Source of the DNA: Lentinus brumalis
Lineage: Eukaryota > Basidiomycota > Agaricomycetes > Polyporales > Polyporaceae
DNA length: 64,000 nt
Direction of reading: 5' to 3'
Assembly: GCA_001792895.1 (NCBI GenBank)
Contig: MARA01000007.1
Span: 496,001-560,000 of the forward strand
Every line of letters starts with the position of its first letter. The stretch's first letter is position 1. A model generated the notes under the pieces. That model was not told the origin of the DNA and did no database searches. It was given only the letters and a program-made list of their open reading frames with translations. The position numbers and the translations under genes were made by a program. Positions 1-11,942 of this stretch are shown here, piece after piece.

Positions 1-2012
1 GCTCATATAGCCCTGGACAGTGTTGCTCAGGAGCTCGACGGGTTTGACGGGGTCGACGCAGAGCAGAAGTACGACGTATCCCTATCATGCGTGCCGCTCA
101 CTCAAGTTTCGGAGTCCGTAAGTGGTCTTCTTCAAGGTCTTGAGGTCTTGACACGAGTCTGACTGCCCCGCGTCAGCTACGGAACCTCGACCTCGCTCTA
201 CGCACTTGCAGTCCTCTTGTTCGCCGCGCTGTCAACGCCAGCGCCACAGTCAACAGGCTTCCTCCAAAGCTTCTCATCGCCATCTTCCTCCTTGTCCCAG
301 GAACTCTCGCAGCGGAGGAGATCTTCCGTTATCCTGCCCGGCCCATGAGCTCTGGACCTTTTCCGATGGTACGCCACCTGCTACCTCTCATTGCAGTCTG
401 TCATCGGTGGAGGGACATCGCCGTCGCCACACCTTCCCTGTGGTCGAACATTCACGACCAGCGCCGGTATGATCCGTCAACCGGCTTGCGAGTGAAGAGC
501 ATATCCATGCTCAATAACGCCTTTTTAAGGTGCCCATCCGGACCCATACGCATATTCCTGGACCATGGTGCCTCCTCCCAGACCTGCGCCTCTATGCGGA
601 CCGAGTCTTTTCGCATCACAGAGTTATGGGTAGACGCCAGGACCTCCGAGAGCACCTACGGTGGACCACACTTTGATATACTCCAGGCGCTCTGTCTTAC
701 GGACCTTAGCAATGTCAAATACTGTGTACTTGCTAACTACCGCTACTCGTCCTCTCTGTTCGAAAGGCGGACTGAGCATCCATCCTCAGGACCTATCAGC
801 CGCCTGCGATACCTGTGTCTCCATAATTCGGTCATCGAGCCCTCGATGGACATGCCTTCACTCACTCATCTGGCGATTTCCTCGTTCCCTGTCCGCATAT
901 GGTCCTCGACTATCGATGTGCTATTACGCTTGCTCTCCCGTTGCCCTCGGCTTCGCGAGCTCCATCTTACTGCGCTCTTCCGTCGGTTCAAATGGGCTTA
1001 TACAGAGCTGTATAGCCCGTTGAACCATGGTATAGGCCAGAAGGTCCGCCTCCCCCTCCTGGAGACCCTCGTGATTGACGAGCCGGTTTTCGACTACATA
1101 TCCGTCAGACCTTATCACCCCGAGCCAGACGCTCAGGCGGCGGTGAAGGGACTGGCTATGGCGCTCATTCCGCACCTCTCCCTGCCGAACGACTGCGAAG
1201 TGGACGTCGGCGAGCTGTTCCCGCCGTTCGCCCTTCCGTTCGTCACCGCTCTGGCCGCAGCCAGGGAGACTCAGCTGGAGACGGAAGAGACGATGCTCTA
1301 CATCGTATCGGACAGGGTTGGACGAAGAGGACAACGCCAAGAACGCCACCATATCGCTGCTATCAATGCGGACCGTGAGGACGGCAACATTCTGCGTGTC
1401 GGCGTCCGCCGTCGCGCGTGGCGACACAAGAAGCCCGACGAGGAGGATATACGGATTTGGGACCAAATCGGCCCTCTGCTCTCCGTGCCCATGTTCGGAT
1501 TGGTGCGGTTCCTGGTCCTAGAGATCAGCGGTCGCGTGTACTGGCCACACGACATGTCCAAGGCCGTCTTTTCGAGCCTCCCGCTTCTGGAGGCAGTCTT
1601 CCTGGACTCGCTGCCCCCGTTCCCAGTGGCGCAGCGTGCCTCGTCGGTCCTGCACGCGCTGTTCCCACCCAAGGACGAGTACGACCGTCTCGGAGCGGGG
1701 CCGGACGTATGCTGCCCGAACCTCGTCTTCGCGCTTGCGAGCTGCCGTCCGAATGAGGTGCCTGTCATGTTGGAGGCGGCGCGGGCGAGAGCGGCGGCCG
1801 GACATGCTGTCACGCGGTTGATGCTGGACGTGCTGTGGCGGAGAAACCGGCCGCGAGAGATGAGGATGTACGATGGGGAGGGCGTGCTGGTCAAGGTCCT
1901 CATGGAAGATGAGGCAAACGAGTTTAGGGATCGTCCGAAGATGGCAGGGCTGGGTACGCCTTGCGCTCGATGGGATGACAGCTCGGACGATGAGTGTGAT
2001 AGCACGATGTAA
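1..2012 (+). CDS. F-box protein with LRR-like C-terminal half, 5' end outside window
   Basis: Partial gene. Exon 1 runs to 117, a 59-bp GT-AG intron covers 118-176, and the last exon is 177-2012; the phase (0) is consistent, so the true frame extends upstream of the ATG at 345. The F-box lies around 255-450 (LPPKLLIAIFLLVP, then CHRWRDIAVATPSLWS), the usual agaricomycete F-box signature. The remaining ~500 residues carry irregular leucine-rich segments and no enzyme motif. F-box proteins normally bind Skp1 and present substrates to a CUL1 ubiquitin ligase; the substrate is unknown. The next gene is a clear paralogue in the same orientation, so the two form a tandem duplication. The C-terminal tail is acidic (SSDDECDS). 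Confidence 0.85.
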
Positions 2013-2816
2013 CGTACCTGCAGTATTTTAGCATACTACAGTACAGTCAACTGTAGCACAGGGAGATTTCGGTGCTGCTGATCACAAGCTCAACGCCGCT
2101 CTTGCATGATCTCTTGCCGCCGGCAGGGCGCTCGCCACTGGCGCAGCGCCAGAGTCAGACGACTAGCAGCTCTCTTGACTACTAGCGACCGCCTACTCGA
2201 ACCTATTGGTGCTCTTGACGCGACATTCTTTCGTACTGGGTTACGGGAGCTCAAGAGGCAGATTCCTTACTCGCCGCAACATTCTACATACCAGCAACCG
2301 GTCCCCGACTGCCCTGTTCTGGTACTTGCTGTGAGTATGGTGAGTATCGGTCTGGATAATACGTGCCACGCTCTCCTCAGAAACATCACAAAAGATCTTG
2401 AACAGTCTTGGGGCTTGGGGCGTAGCCCGATATATACTACAGCTGCTCAAATTCGACACCCTCGGAGGGAGCTACGATGCCACGTCGAACGCCACGATCA
2501 ATAGAACAGCGTGCAGCTACGTGTCAGCCTTTCTTTCACCATACACGCTTCCGTTCTGGAGCTAAACGCTTATTGCAGGGGGCGCAAGGCGCCCTGGAGA
2601 TTTCTCAATGCCGCTGGGACCGGAGGGCCGCGAGTATATGAACATAGAAACACGCTGGGCGGATGCGGCGACGGTTGAGCTTTCGAGCTTCGTGGACATT
2701 GGATCATCGTGAGCATGACGCCGCTTACCTTTCCCTGATCATATATAAACTCATCGTCGCCGTCCTCGCCAGCTCCAGTCCTCTCGCTCTCTCCGTCAGA
2801 GTCTTCACTCTTCATT
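2013..2816. other. Intergenic region between two F-box paralogues
   Basis: No gene can be supported. A 132-codon open frame (2106-2504, plus) resembles no family I recognise. The downstream part is promoter for the next F-box gene. Confidence 0.5.
2741..2749 (+). promoter_or_regulatory. TATA-like box of the second F-box gene
   Basis: ATATATAAA lies about 70 bp upstream of the ATG at 2817, a plausible core-promoter position for a short 5' leader. It supports using that ATG as the start. Confidence 0.5.
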
Positions 2817-4883
2817 ATGACTCTGAGCACTTCGACCGACCGAAGTAGCCCTGGCCGAGCCGTCTATCACGCTCGCAAGACCTTGAGAGTCGTGGCGCAG
2901 AAGCTCGATGAACTCAACATTGGTCAAAGGTTGGTCAGATACTACGATGCGTGGCGCATATTTTGACGCATCTAATTAGCGGCGCACATTTGGATTCAGT
3001 AAGTCGTTTCTTATAGCGTACGGTGTCCCGATCATTGAATGCGGCATCAGCTCTGGGACCTCCAGGCGGCGCTGCAGGCATGCGCAGCTCCTGTCAGTCG
3101 TTTAATCAACGCACATGCCCCTATCAGCAAACTTCCGCTGGAGCTCCTCGTTGCCATATTCCTCTTAGTTCCAGAACCACTTGCAGCGAATGCCATCTTC
3201 AAATATCCCGCTCTACCTCTTACCTCCGGTCATCTCGTTGAACTTCGCCACATGCGCCCCCTCCTCACGGTCTGCCGCCTGTGGAGGGAAGTTGCTATCG
3301 CCACACCGTCCCTCTGGTCGACAATCCACGATGTGTGTTTCCATGATCCGCGAACCGGTGCACGACTCGAGAGCAGATCTGTGAACAAGAAACCGGCTGG
3401 ATGGTGCACGTCGGGGCCGCTACGCGTTTTCCTAGATGCCGGGATCTCACCCGATCACCAGCTTCGTTCTGTGCAGACCCAGTCACGTATCCAAGAACTC
3501 TGGGTTGACGCAGCGCACTACGACGATGACGACACATGGAGGTCCATGGAAGTCACCAACTGGCTTCATCTTGCGCGCGACCTCAGCAACGTCGAGTACT
3601 GTGTACTAACACACCTTACTTTGTCGTTCTCTCCATTCCGCATGCAAACGAGTCGTGCCCAGTCTGTGGGTCATGCCTCCCGACTGCGAAAGCTCACTCT
3701 AAATCAGGCTTTCTTCATACCCTCCGACAACATCCTTTCTCTCACCCACCTCTCTATCTCTGCGTACCCTGCGCACTTGTGGAAGCACCCTATCCTTGGC
3801 ACGGTGTTGCAGTTCCTATCGCGATGCCCAAGGCTTCACGAACTCTATCTTACTGCAGTGTTTTGCGAAGTCAAGACCTCGGGCACGAAGTTCTTCGACG
3901 CAACGGCGCATGGTGAATGGAATGGTCAGACAATACGCCTACCCTCATTGGAAAAGCTGATCATCGACGAACCGGTCGTCGAATACCTCCCTCTCGGCCC
4001 GTATGTCCTACTGCCGGACTCCGAATCGAAGGTTAGGGGACTGGCTATGGCACTCATCCCGCACATCGCCCTGCCGCACAACTGTGCCGTGCGCGTTGGA
4101 GACCTATTTCCAGATCTCCTCATCCCGTGTGCATCCCTTGTCGCGGAAGCCAGGGCCATAGGTCAGTCGCCACACCGTGAGATGGGGGCGACACACCTCA
4201 GCATCGCGTCATCCGGGTCCGGACGCAGAGCAGAGCACCACGCCTTCACTGCGGTGAACACCGCGCGTCCTCAGGCGCGTACCACCCTGGATGCTCGTAT
4301 TCGCCGTCGCCCATGGGAGGAAATGAGGCCCATGGAGGAGGAGACTTCACTGTGGGGATATATCGGTCCTCTGTTCTCCCATCCCACATTTCAAACCACC
4401 CGGAACGTCTGGCACCTGCAGATGGAGATTGGAGGTGATGTATACTGGCCGTACGACATGTCCAGGGCTATCTTCTCGAGCCTCCCGAACCTCCAAGTGC
4501 TCATGTTGGAGCTCCCCTCATCGCCTGTGGCGCAGCGCGCTCCGTCGGTCCTGCACGCGCTGTTCCCTTCTCTTGAAGAATACGACAATGGAGTCCCAGT
4601 GATATACTGTCCTCGTCTCCGGCTTACAGCTGTGAGCTGCCGGCCAAAGGAGGTCCCGGTCATGCTGACAGCAGCACGCGCACGAGCGGACGCGGGATAT
4701 CCCGTTTCACGGCTTCTCCTAGACGTCGGCTGGAAAAGGAATGCCACGCGGGAGATGAGAGAGTACAATGGGGAGAGTACTCTCGTCAAGATCCTTACAC
4801 AGCGTGAGGCGGAGGAGTATATGCTCCGTCGACAACTTGTCAAGGAAGCCGCACCACGCGCTCGGGACAGGTTCTGTTTTTGA
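2817..4883 (+). CDS. F-box protein with LRR-like C-terminal half (tandem paralogue)
   Basis: The main exon is 3051-4883, preceded by an acceptor CAG at 3048-3050. The 5' part probably starts at ATG 2817 with a Ser/Thr-rich leader that reads VAQKLDEL, matching VAQELDGF of the upstream paralogue. A GTAAGT donor at about 2999 closes a short middle exon; the exact 5' exon joins are not certain. The F-box is near 3125-3330 (KLPLELLVAIFLLVP, then VCRLWREVAIATPSLWS). The rest aligns along its length with the upstream gene, including the motif VYWPYDMS (VYWPHDMS upstream) and RAPSVLHALFP (RASSVLHALFP upstream). Role by family: Skp1-binding substrate adaptor of an SCF ligase; substrate unknown. Confidence 0.85.
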
Positions 4884-5049
4884 GCGACAGGCTTTGCAGT
4901 CTCAAGACAGTCCGAGAGCGATGTTCCATACTTACGTTGAGTACTTACGTTAAATTGGCTGCCAAGTGTCTCGTGAATGTCCCATACAATTGATGCAACG
5001 ACACATTGATTCGTGGTGCTTACAGGATGAGAAAACACTCCATTCTGAA

Positions 5050-6150
5050 TCAGTTGCCCTGCGCTGCAGCGCTGCCCCATCCGGTGACCGTCACACCCAT
5101 CATATCCGGAAAGCCTTTCCAGGCCTCCTTTCGCGCAGCCATATCCCGATCCCGGAACGCCTTGAGGCAAGGCGCACAGAGCGCGGTGAGTGGAACGATG
5201 GACTCCGCTGGAGCGGTGATGTCTTGGAGGATGACGGTCCTGAGCTTCTTGCCTTCTACCTGAGCCTTTGCACTCATCAATGTGGATATGCAGGGACGCA
5301 TCCCACATGTCTGCGAAGACGCGGGGGAGAAGGCGCGCAGACGCGCACGGACGGCGGCCTCGGCAATGCGGTCTTTGGCCGCGAAACAGAGCCTGAGGTC
5401 GCTCGTAGTCAGGGTTTCCTGCGAGCCGTCTTCGCGCATGAAGCCGTCGAAAACGGCATTTTCGAGGCGCGTGCATGCATAGAGAGCTGTGGGGAGAATT
5501 GACGGCTCTTCGACGAAGCGGGCGAGGTTGACGACGCCAGTGGCGTGCTACCGCGAATCCTGTAGGACTGTATACGCCGGTGTGCGCGACCCAGCGATCG
5601 AAGTCGTGCGTGTAGAAATCTTTCAGATACTTGATGGACTGCTCGTACAGGTCGACCATCTGGTACTTGTGGCCGAATCGGATGCAAGCGGAGATGGAGT
5701 AGAATGTAGGTAACTTCGCAGCGTACAGACTGCAAGTTGGGTTAGAACAACTCGAATGCTATGATTCAGTTATTTGGCGTACTTGGTTCCACGCGTGGGC
5801 ATGTACATGCGGAGGACGTGACGGAGATCTTGAGCCGAGTCTGACAACAGGATGACTGGACAGTGGTCTCCGCTCGTGGAAGAGAACGTAGAATCAGATG
5901 GTTTGTCCGTCGGCTGAGGGAGAGAGAACAAGTCCTTGAACATCGGAGAGTGCTCTGCCAGCCAACCCTTGTAGATCTTGAATTGGATGTCCTGTGCCAC
6001 CAGGATGACGGTGCCATCGTCGAACCAGAACTCGTCGTCCTTTGCGCCACTCGCAAACGGCACCATCTTCGCCCGCTTCGAGGAGTTCTCTTCTTCTACT
6101 GCACTTGCATCAGCACCAAGCTCCGTGCGGTCTCTCTTTGCTGGCTCCAT
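5050..6150 (-). pseudogene. BTB/POZ family gene with a frameshift (possibly inactive)
   Basis: Exon 1 is 5783-6150 and exon 2 is 5050-5729, separated by a 53-bp GT-AG intron at the position conserved in the family. The BTB core is clear in exon 1 (DDEFWFDDGTVILVA, then HSPMFKDLFSL, then SAQDLRHVLRMYMP). Exon 2 begins well (FGHKYQMVDLYEQSIKYLK) but the frame breaks near 5546-5550, just before the conserved VVNLARF segment. Compared with paralogues, about two bases are missing there, so the total coding length is not a multiple of three. Past the break the frame is intact to the stop, with the C-terminal cysteines (CAPC). It is either a recent pseudogene or a sequence error. Confidence 0.8.
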
Positions 6151-6873
6151 GAGGCTGGATGGCGAGCTTGGGTAGTTAGGCTGAGCGTCAACTGCGTTCG
6201 AGTCGGGAGTCGAGTCTTTCGTTGGGGGCTGTCTGGTGCTGGTAAGTCAGCCTTCTTTCATAGACCAACATGTCGGTGAAGAGCTTACTGTTCTGAGATA
6301 CTATTGACGTTGTAGTTCGAAGCGCGTCGTTGTTGGTTCAAGTGCAATGGCATAGATGACAATTCATGCCATCGGGACGGGCGCGTAAAGTTGAACCGGA
6401 TCGAACCGACAAGCGCGGGGCAATGCTTGCTCTTGAACAATGACCACCATGATCCACTTGCACTACTATCGATGCTTCGTCATGCAGGAATCTGACAACC
6501 TCAACAGCTCGGGGACTAGCTTGCTGGTTCAGCGTGATTGATGGGACACTGTTGATTGTCCAGGTAAGTACTCACTCACCGCTGATTCATCGTGACTGCT
6601 CTCCGGAGTCTTACCTTTTGTCTTTTCGCGGCACACAATAGACGGCGTTGTCACGGGGAGACCATGTCTTTACGCCTGCAGGTACTCTTCCGATATATAG
6701 AGGGGATTGGTGAGCGCAACCCACGCCGACCGCGTATATAGTTCGTCATTCCTCCGTCCCGAGACATAGAAGAGAGAGACTTGGTGAGTACTGCCCTTAC
6801 CGATGTTGTGTAATTCGTTGTCACTCATGATCATCCATCGCACAGCTACAAGCCCTGCACCCGAAGTTGAACT
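6151..6873. other. Divergent promoter region between two BTB-family genes
   Basis: No coding potential. TATA-like motifs ATATATAG (near 6693) and GTATATAG (near 6734) face the plus-strand gene at 6874. A GTGAGT...CACAG segment (about 6783-6844) looks like an intron in its 5' leader. Confidence 0.45.
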
Positions 6874-8048
6874 ATGACCAATGACGTCCTCACCGCCGAC
6901 CCGAACTGGATCGTCAGATTACTAGCGCCTGACTCGGGTCCCAGTGACTCTCCTGCGTCGTATATGGGGATCCGTATCTACCCTGAGCCCGAGGTCATCA
7001 TCTACATCAAGGCGGGTGACGAGGGAAGTTGGGTATTTCGCATCTACGAGGCCTCCTTCTTGGAGTCCTCCGTGCACTTGCATTCTCTGGAGCAGGGCAT
7101 TCGGAGGTTCCTGCCCTCTGCCAACACTATCCTTGCGGTGCACCTCGGGGACTGCGCTCCAGACTTCGTCAAGTACCTCGAGTTGTTCAACCTGTGGAGG
7201 CATCCCGGGTAAGTCGATCTCTACCCCGCTTTCGTACGTCGCGCTCACACTGTGCGCTTGCCATTAGCATCCAGCTCGGGATGGACACGACGCCGGGGGA
7301 GGAACAGTTTGAATCTGTTCCCAACAATTTCCGTCTCCGTCTCGAGGAAGGCGTAGTCGCCATGAGAGAGCTTCTGGCGCTCTTCTTCAAGTGGTACTTC
7401 ACGGACGACTACACGACGTTCATGGGCGCGTTCCGAACTTCCATGGCTCCTGGTCCAGTATCCCATGACCACGCAATCGGCATAGTCAACCTCGCCCGCC
7501 GCTACTCCATACCTTCCATGCTTCCGGTGGCGTTGATGGCCTGCATGCAGATTGCGGACCCGCAGCTCCTCGTTGACGGCTACTGCGATTCTGACGGGGA
7601 CCATGAGCACCTGGACTCGGACGACATAGCGCGCCTCTATGCCGCTCAGAGGAGGTTCTACCGTCGAACCATCTCCGTCGTCCGGCAGATGTTCGCACCC
7701 GAGCCCTCTGAGCACTGCACATCCTCCGACGGTGTGAAGTGCAAGGTTGCACTGATCCAGCTCACCATGGAGGCCTTGCGCCGACTGGAGGCCACGCCGC
7801 TTCCATTCGAGATACTGTGGCATGGCGCGAAGCTCGTCACGACACTGCCGCAGGGTGAGGGATTGTGTTCCGGCTGTGCGGACATGGTGCGGGCGCGAGC
7901 GGAGGAGCTGAACTTGGAGACATGGAGGAGCCTTCCCTGCCTCTTGCAGCTTCCTCTCGTGGGGTGGGGTCAAGGCGCATGCGACACGCACAATCCGCCC
8001 TCGGAGCACGCAACTGCACCCGCGTGTCGGTTCCCGGTTGAGTACTAG
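6874..8048 (+). CDS. Divergent BTB-family protein, 371 aa
   Basis: Two exons, 6874-7208 and 7268-8048, joined across a 59-bp GTAAGT...TTAG intron. The second half is recognisably the local BTB family: HAIGIVNLARR near residue 200, SDDIARLYAAQ, a C-terminal cysteine set (C-T-S-S-D-G-V-K-C, then CSGC) and a short tail. The first half lacks the hallmark EFWFEDGT box and the SPEDLRH motif, so the BTB fold there is either strongly diverged or replaced. The intron sits earlier in the protein context than in its siblings. It may be a neofunctionalised member. The start at 6874 is the first ATG after the putative leader intron. Confidence 0.75.
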
Positions 8049-8587
8049 TCCCAATTGTCTCGCTCTTCACGAATGTATCACTGTATTGTCGGCGAAGGAT
8101 AAGTAAACGGACAACGATCCTATGTTTTTCTGTACGTAGTACGAAGGCTGACCGGAGCGCTGACCGTCGGAATCGGACCGAATTGAACCCGGGAAAGCTA
8201 CAAGCGCTGATAGTGTGGCCACGACTTGCGCAAGGTCTTCTTCCACCTTGCAATGTTTCCTCCTCGCCATGATGTCCATCCCAAGTGAACACCGAGTACT
8301 CAGGCACCAAAATTGAGAACAGTCTGTCTCAGTGAAATATGAGCTGGACCTACTCCGTTGTGAAGCTCGCTGAGCGCGTCTTCGGATACTGCAAGTCGGT
8401 CCAAATCAGTCACAACCGAAGTGAGTGCTGACGTAGAGTCTCGTAGGGTGAACATCGAGGAGACTCTGGCGCTTCCCTGTTCTCCGGTCTTCGCCCTACA
8501 GCCTTGTCGCGGGAGGTACGCAGATCGCTACTTCATAGTCGCCCACATTTGCGCTGACATACAGCTACGAATGTTGAAGCAGCGTCC
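8049..8587. other. Intergenic region upstream of a BTB gene
   Basis: No gene supported. Open frames here are short and run antisense to the flanking genes. Confidence 0.4.
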
Positions 8588-9734
8588 ATGTCTTACTCCG
8601 CTCACAATCCTGGAGGGCCCAGAAAGAGAGCTCGCGTCGACTCCGCAGTGGACATCCCAAAAACCGAGTGTGTCGAGCCGACGATCCCTCCGGCCGTCAC
8701 ACATGTTACCGAGGACGCGGAGTTGTGGTTCGAAGATGGGACGGTCGCCCTTGTCGCAGGAGAGATCGGGTTCCGTGTGTATCAGGGCTTATTAGCCGAC
8801 CACTCTACCGTTCTCAAGGCCATGTTCGCTCACCCGGACGGCTACATCTCGTCAGATGATGGAAGTGCGCAAACATGTCTGGTCATACGTCTCTTGGACT
8901 CTCCTCACGATCTTCGACATCTACTACGGGTCTACATGCCGTCACGAGGCAAGAGGCACGCTTGTTATTTATCTCCTTCCTGGCATACCTGCTGATCCTT
9001 GGGCCAGCGCACTCATTGCCGCCAAGACGCTCACTTTCGACGCAGTGTCAGCTTGCATTCGCCTTGGCAAGAAGTACCAGATGACCGAGCTATACTCAGA
9101 ATGCGTCCAGTTCCTCAGGAATCACTACACTACCGATTTCGATCGCTGGACCGGCCATGCATACTGGGCTCCCCCGTCGTTCTCCGATTCGCACGCCATA
9201 GGCGTCGTGAACCTCGCTCGTCTCACGAGAGAGGCGTCCATCCTGCCGACCGCGCTCCTTGCATGCACCCTGCTCCGCTCCGACATCCTCCGCGGCTTCA
9301 CCCGGGCCGACGGCACACAGGAGATCTTGGGTGCCGAAGACCTCGCTCGCTGCTTCGATGCAAAAGAGAGGGTAGTCGAGGTTACGATCGCCGCGCGGCT
9401 GCGAACTTTCCACCCCGAAATGTCTGCGCAGTGCAAGTCGGGCCCGAGGTGCAAGGTTGCTCTATGCAGCGCACTGAGGATGCTAGAGAAGAAGATCAGC
9501 AGCCGGCAGGCTACAGACGAGCCTCGTCGTGTTGGAGACCCCCTCGGTCCGGCGACGTCCATCTGCTCGTATGACCAACTCGGTCTCTGCACGGCGTGCG
9601 AAGATATGGTGCGAGTCCGCGACCTACAGGCACGCAAGGAGCTTTGGAATCGATTACCGGAGATCGTGGGCATTGAGGTAGCGGGTTGGCCACGTGCAGT
9701 GCGCGCTGAGGAGGAGGAGGAAGAGGAGGAATAA
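8588..9734 (+). CDS. BTB/POZ protein with apparently lost splice-donor GT
   Basis: Exon 1 (8588-8952) has the basic patch (KRARVD), ELWFEDGTVALVA, DHSTVLKAMF and SPHDLRHLLRVYMP. Exon 2 (9008-9734) has LTFDAVSACIRLGKKYQM, HAIGVVNLARLT, GFTRADGTQEIL, C-terminal cysteines (CTAC), LWNRLPEIVGIEVAGW and an all-glutamate tail. At the family's intron position the siblings have AA|GT; here it reads AA|GAGG, so the donor is GA. If 8953-9007 (55 bp) is still removed, the phases fit and the product is 363 aa; if retained, translation stops at a TGA inside the intron. The reading frames are otherwise undamaged, suggesting a recent change. Role by family: CUL3-type substrate adaptor, not proven. Confidence 0.8.
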
Positions 9735-10739
9735 GAAGAATACGGGGTACCTTCGAGTCTTCGGTGAGCCGATCCCAGGTACCCATGAATCCCAGTCGCT
9801 ACCGGCTCGAGGACAAGGTAGGTACATTCACACCCGCGCATTTCACGCCATTCTGACGTCTGAGACAAGATTCCATACATCATGTTGTACTAGCCACACA
9901 GAGCGATATCTCTCATTTCACCCTCCTGAAGCATGTAGACATCGTCGCACTGGCAGCCTCCACTAGCCGGATCGATGCGTCACCTTACAGTGCGTATATA
10001 ACTGACACTGCAGCATGGCTCCGCAGTCAGTCTGTTCGCGGCCCCCGACTTCCTTCCAGAAAGCGCTGAATATTGCTGATCGCAGGTCATACATGGAGAT
10101 TGACGGCGAAGGACCAGATGGGGGTGCGGAAAGGGGTACCACTGGTATCCGTCGACGACGCCCTCGCGTTATACGAAGGACGCCGCTGATCGCTCTCCAT
10201 CTGGAAGTATTCGGTCTGCGGTGTATGCTGACGACCAACGTGTCTCTGCACCTCGCGTCAAGATATGGTACAAGTCTCAAGACCGTGATCAGCAGGCACG
10301 CAAGGACCTTTAGAGAGATTGTTTGATGTCAAGGCAGCGGGTGGGCCAGCGGAAAGTCTCGACGAACGCACTCTCGGCAAGTTCTATTGTCAACGTATAC
10401 TCCGCGGGCAACTTCTCACAGCTCTGACCTATCATGCATCAACCTGTCCGAGTCTTGGCTATGAGAGTGACGCGTATGCAGCGTTCCGGCGCTACTGCCT
10501 ATCAGTAGTCTTGTCCCGATGTAGTGCAGAGTTATTGTGAGTTCATCCTGTTGTCCCGACTATTGTTGAACGTTGGCAGGGTACCCGGTCAAAGCAAATC
10601 CCCCAGACGCTCGAGGAAGGTACAAATCAAAACTACACCGACCAGGCCCTGCGCCCTCTATCATCTGCGTGCTCTCTTCCACGTCTTCCATTCCACATAC
10701 CCACCTCTTGTTTACACCGCTTCCTCACTTTTCTCTCAC
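9735..10739. other. Intergenic region with a decayed BTB fragment
   Basis: No intact gene. A stretch near 10260-10325 resembles the 3' end of the preceding BTB gene (listed separately). The rest shows nothing recognisable; the open frame running into the next gene from 10524 is most likely leader sequence. Confidence 0.45.
10258..10325 (+). pseudogene. Short relic of a BTB-family gene 3' end
   Basis: By eye this aligns with 9602-9660 of the upstream gene: AGATATGGT, then CAGGCACGCAAGGA, then CTTT, with small gaps. In the parent this encodes the segment with MVRVRDLQARKELW. Here the frame is broken by stops. Upstream similarity is too weak to delimit. Confidence 0.45.
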
Positions 10740-11942
10740 ATGGAAATGGATCAGCCTATGTCTTCCTCTACGGGGACCAAACGCCCTCACTGTGAGGACT
10801 CGGAAGATGTGCCACACGGTCCTAGCGCAAAACGGGGAAGGCTGGACGGCGCCGCTGCCGCTTCTCCCAAGAAGGACGAAGAGTTCTGGTTTGAGGACGG
10901 GACCATCACTCTTGTCGTTGGAGACATAGAGTTTCGCGTCTACAAGGGAGTGCTCGTGGAGCAGTCGCATGTCTTCAGAGACATGTTCGCCCTCGCGGGA
11001 CCAGGACTCCAGCCGGATGATACCGTCACATCTCCCGTTATCCGCCTCGATGACTCGCCGGAGTCGTTGCGCCACGTTCTGCGTGCCTGCATGCCCGTCA
11101 AGGATGCGAGGTGCGTGCGCGCGCGCTCGACCCCAGAGTCGCCCACCTCTGACCCGTCTCTCGACAGCTTCGCTGCTGCGGAAAATCCTTCCTTCGACGC
11201 CATATGGGCACGGATTCGCCTCGGAGACAAGTATCAGATGACGAGGCTCTACGACCATGCCGTCGCGTTCCTCAAATCTCACTTCACTGCGGACCTCGAT
11301 AACCGGGACAAGCTCGCAGCTTCAGGATGGGTTCCGAGCGGATGGAAGCGCGAAGAAGTCATTGGCGTGGTCAACCTGGCTCGCTTTGTCGGCGAACCCA
11401 CTATACTCCCTGCAGCGCTCTTGGGGTGTATGGCACTCGGCAGTGCGCTTGTCCCGGGTTTCGTTCGGGAGGATGGCGTACTGGAGAGGCTCTCCACTGA
11501 GGACCTGGGGATCTGTGTCGCTGCCAGTGCGACCGGGCGTATCCTTGCCGCGAGTGCAGGTGCCCGCATACGCCTTGCTTCCCGTATCGGCTCGTGTAAA
11601 AACCTTCGCTCTCAGGCTGGGCGGAACTATCCGCCGGGCTATGGTCCTCCGGGAAGCGATCCGAACACCCGAGTGATCAAAATGGCGGAAAGGTTGGTAG
11701 GAGTTGTCGATCCGCTCGCCAAGATTTCGGATTTGCTGGAGACGGACGAGATACACCACTGTCCCGAATGCTTCAAGGTCACTGAGGAGTGGGATGCTTC
11801 GGAGCGGAGACGGCTGTGGAATCGCTTGCCCGAGTTGTTAGGCGTCGAGGTCCCGGGATGGGACGATAGCACAGAAGTGGTTGAGAAACCTGCTGGTAAG
11901 CACTGTCCGCTCCCGCAAAAATTTGCTCATGCTAAGGTTTGA
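10740..11942 (+). CDS. BTB/POZ family protein with stop-free 57-bp intron
   Basis: Starts at ATG 10740 (MEMDQPM); the open frame extends further upstream but only through leader-like sequence. Order of parts: KRGRLDG basic patch, EEFWFEDGTITLVVGDIEFRV, SPESLRHVLRACMP, PSFDAIWARIRLGDKYQM, VIGVVNLARFVGEP, GFVREDG, a cysteine pair (CPEC) and LWNRLPELLGVEVPGW. The conserved phase-2 intron is 11111-11167 (GTGCGT...GACAG); it is 57 bp with no stop, so the unspliced message also translates. Near the end a GTAAGC donor at 11896 and CAG at 11953 would replace the last residues and move the stop to 11997. Spliced product about 380 aa. Confidence 0.85.
   Translation: MEMDQPMSSSTGTKRPHCEDSEDVPHGPSAKRGRLDGAAAASPKKDEEFWFEDGTITLVVGDIEFRVYKGVLVEQSHVFRDMFALAGPGLQPDDTVTSPVIRLDDSPESLRHVLRACMPVKDARCVRARSTPESPTSDPSLDSFAAAENPSFDAIWARIRLGDKYQMTRLYDHAVAFLKSHFTADLDNRDKLAASGWVPSGWKREEVIGVVNLARFVGEPTILPAALLGCMALGSALVPGFVREDGVLERLSTEDLGICVAASATGRILAASAGARIRLASRIGSCKNLRSQAGRNYPPGYGPPGSDPNTRVIKMAERLVGVVDPLAKISDLLETDEIHHCPECFKVTEEWDASERRRLWNRLPELLGVEVPGWDDSTEVVEKPAGKHCPLPQKFAHAKV

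Noticed and set aside
4391..5659. 422-codon minus frame as one protein
   Set aside because: Only its first ~50 residues are the BTB gene; after the frameshift it runs out of frame and antisense to the F-box gene.
10524..10739. N-terminal extension of the BTB gene to 10524
   Set aside because: Siblings start shortly before the basic patch; the extension looks like untranslated leader with an intron-like segment.
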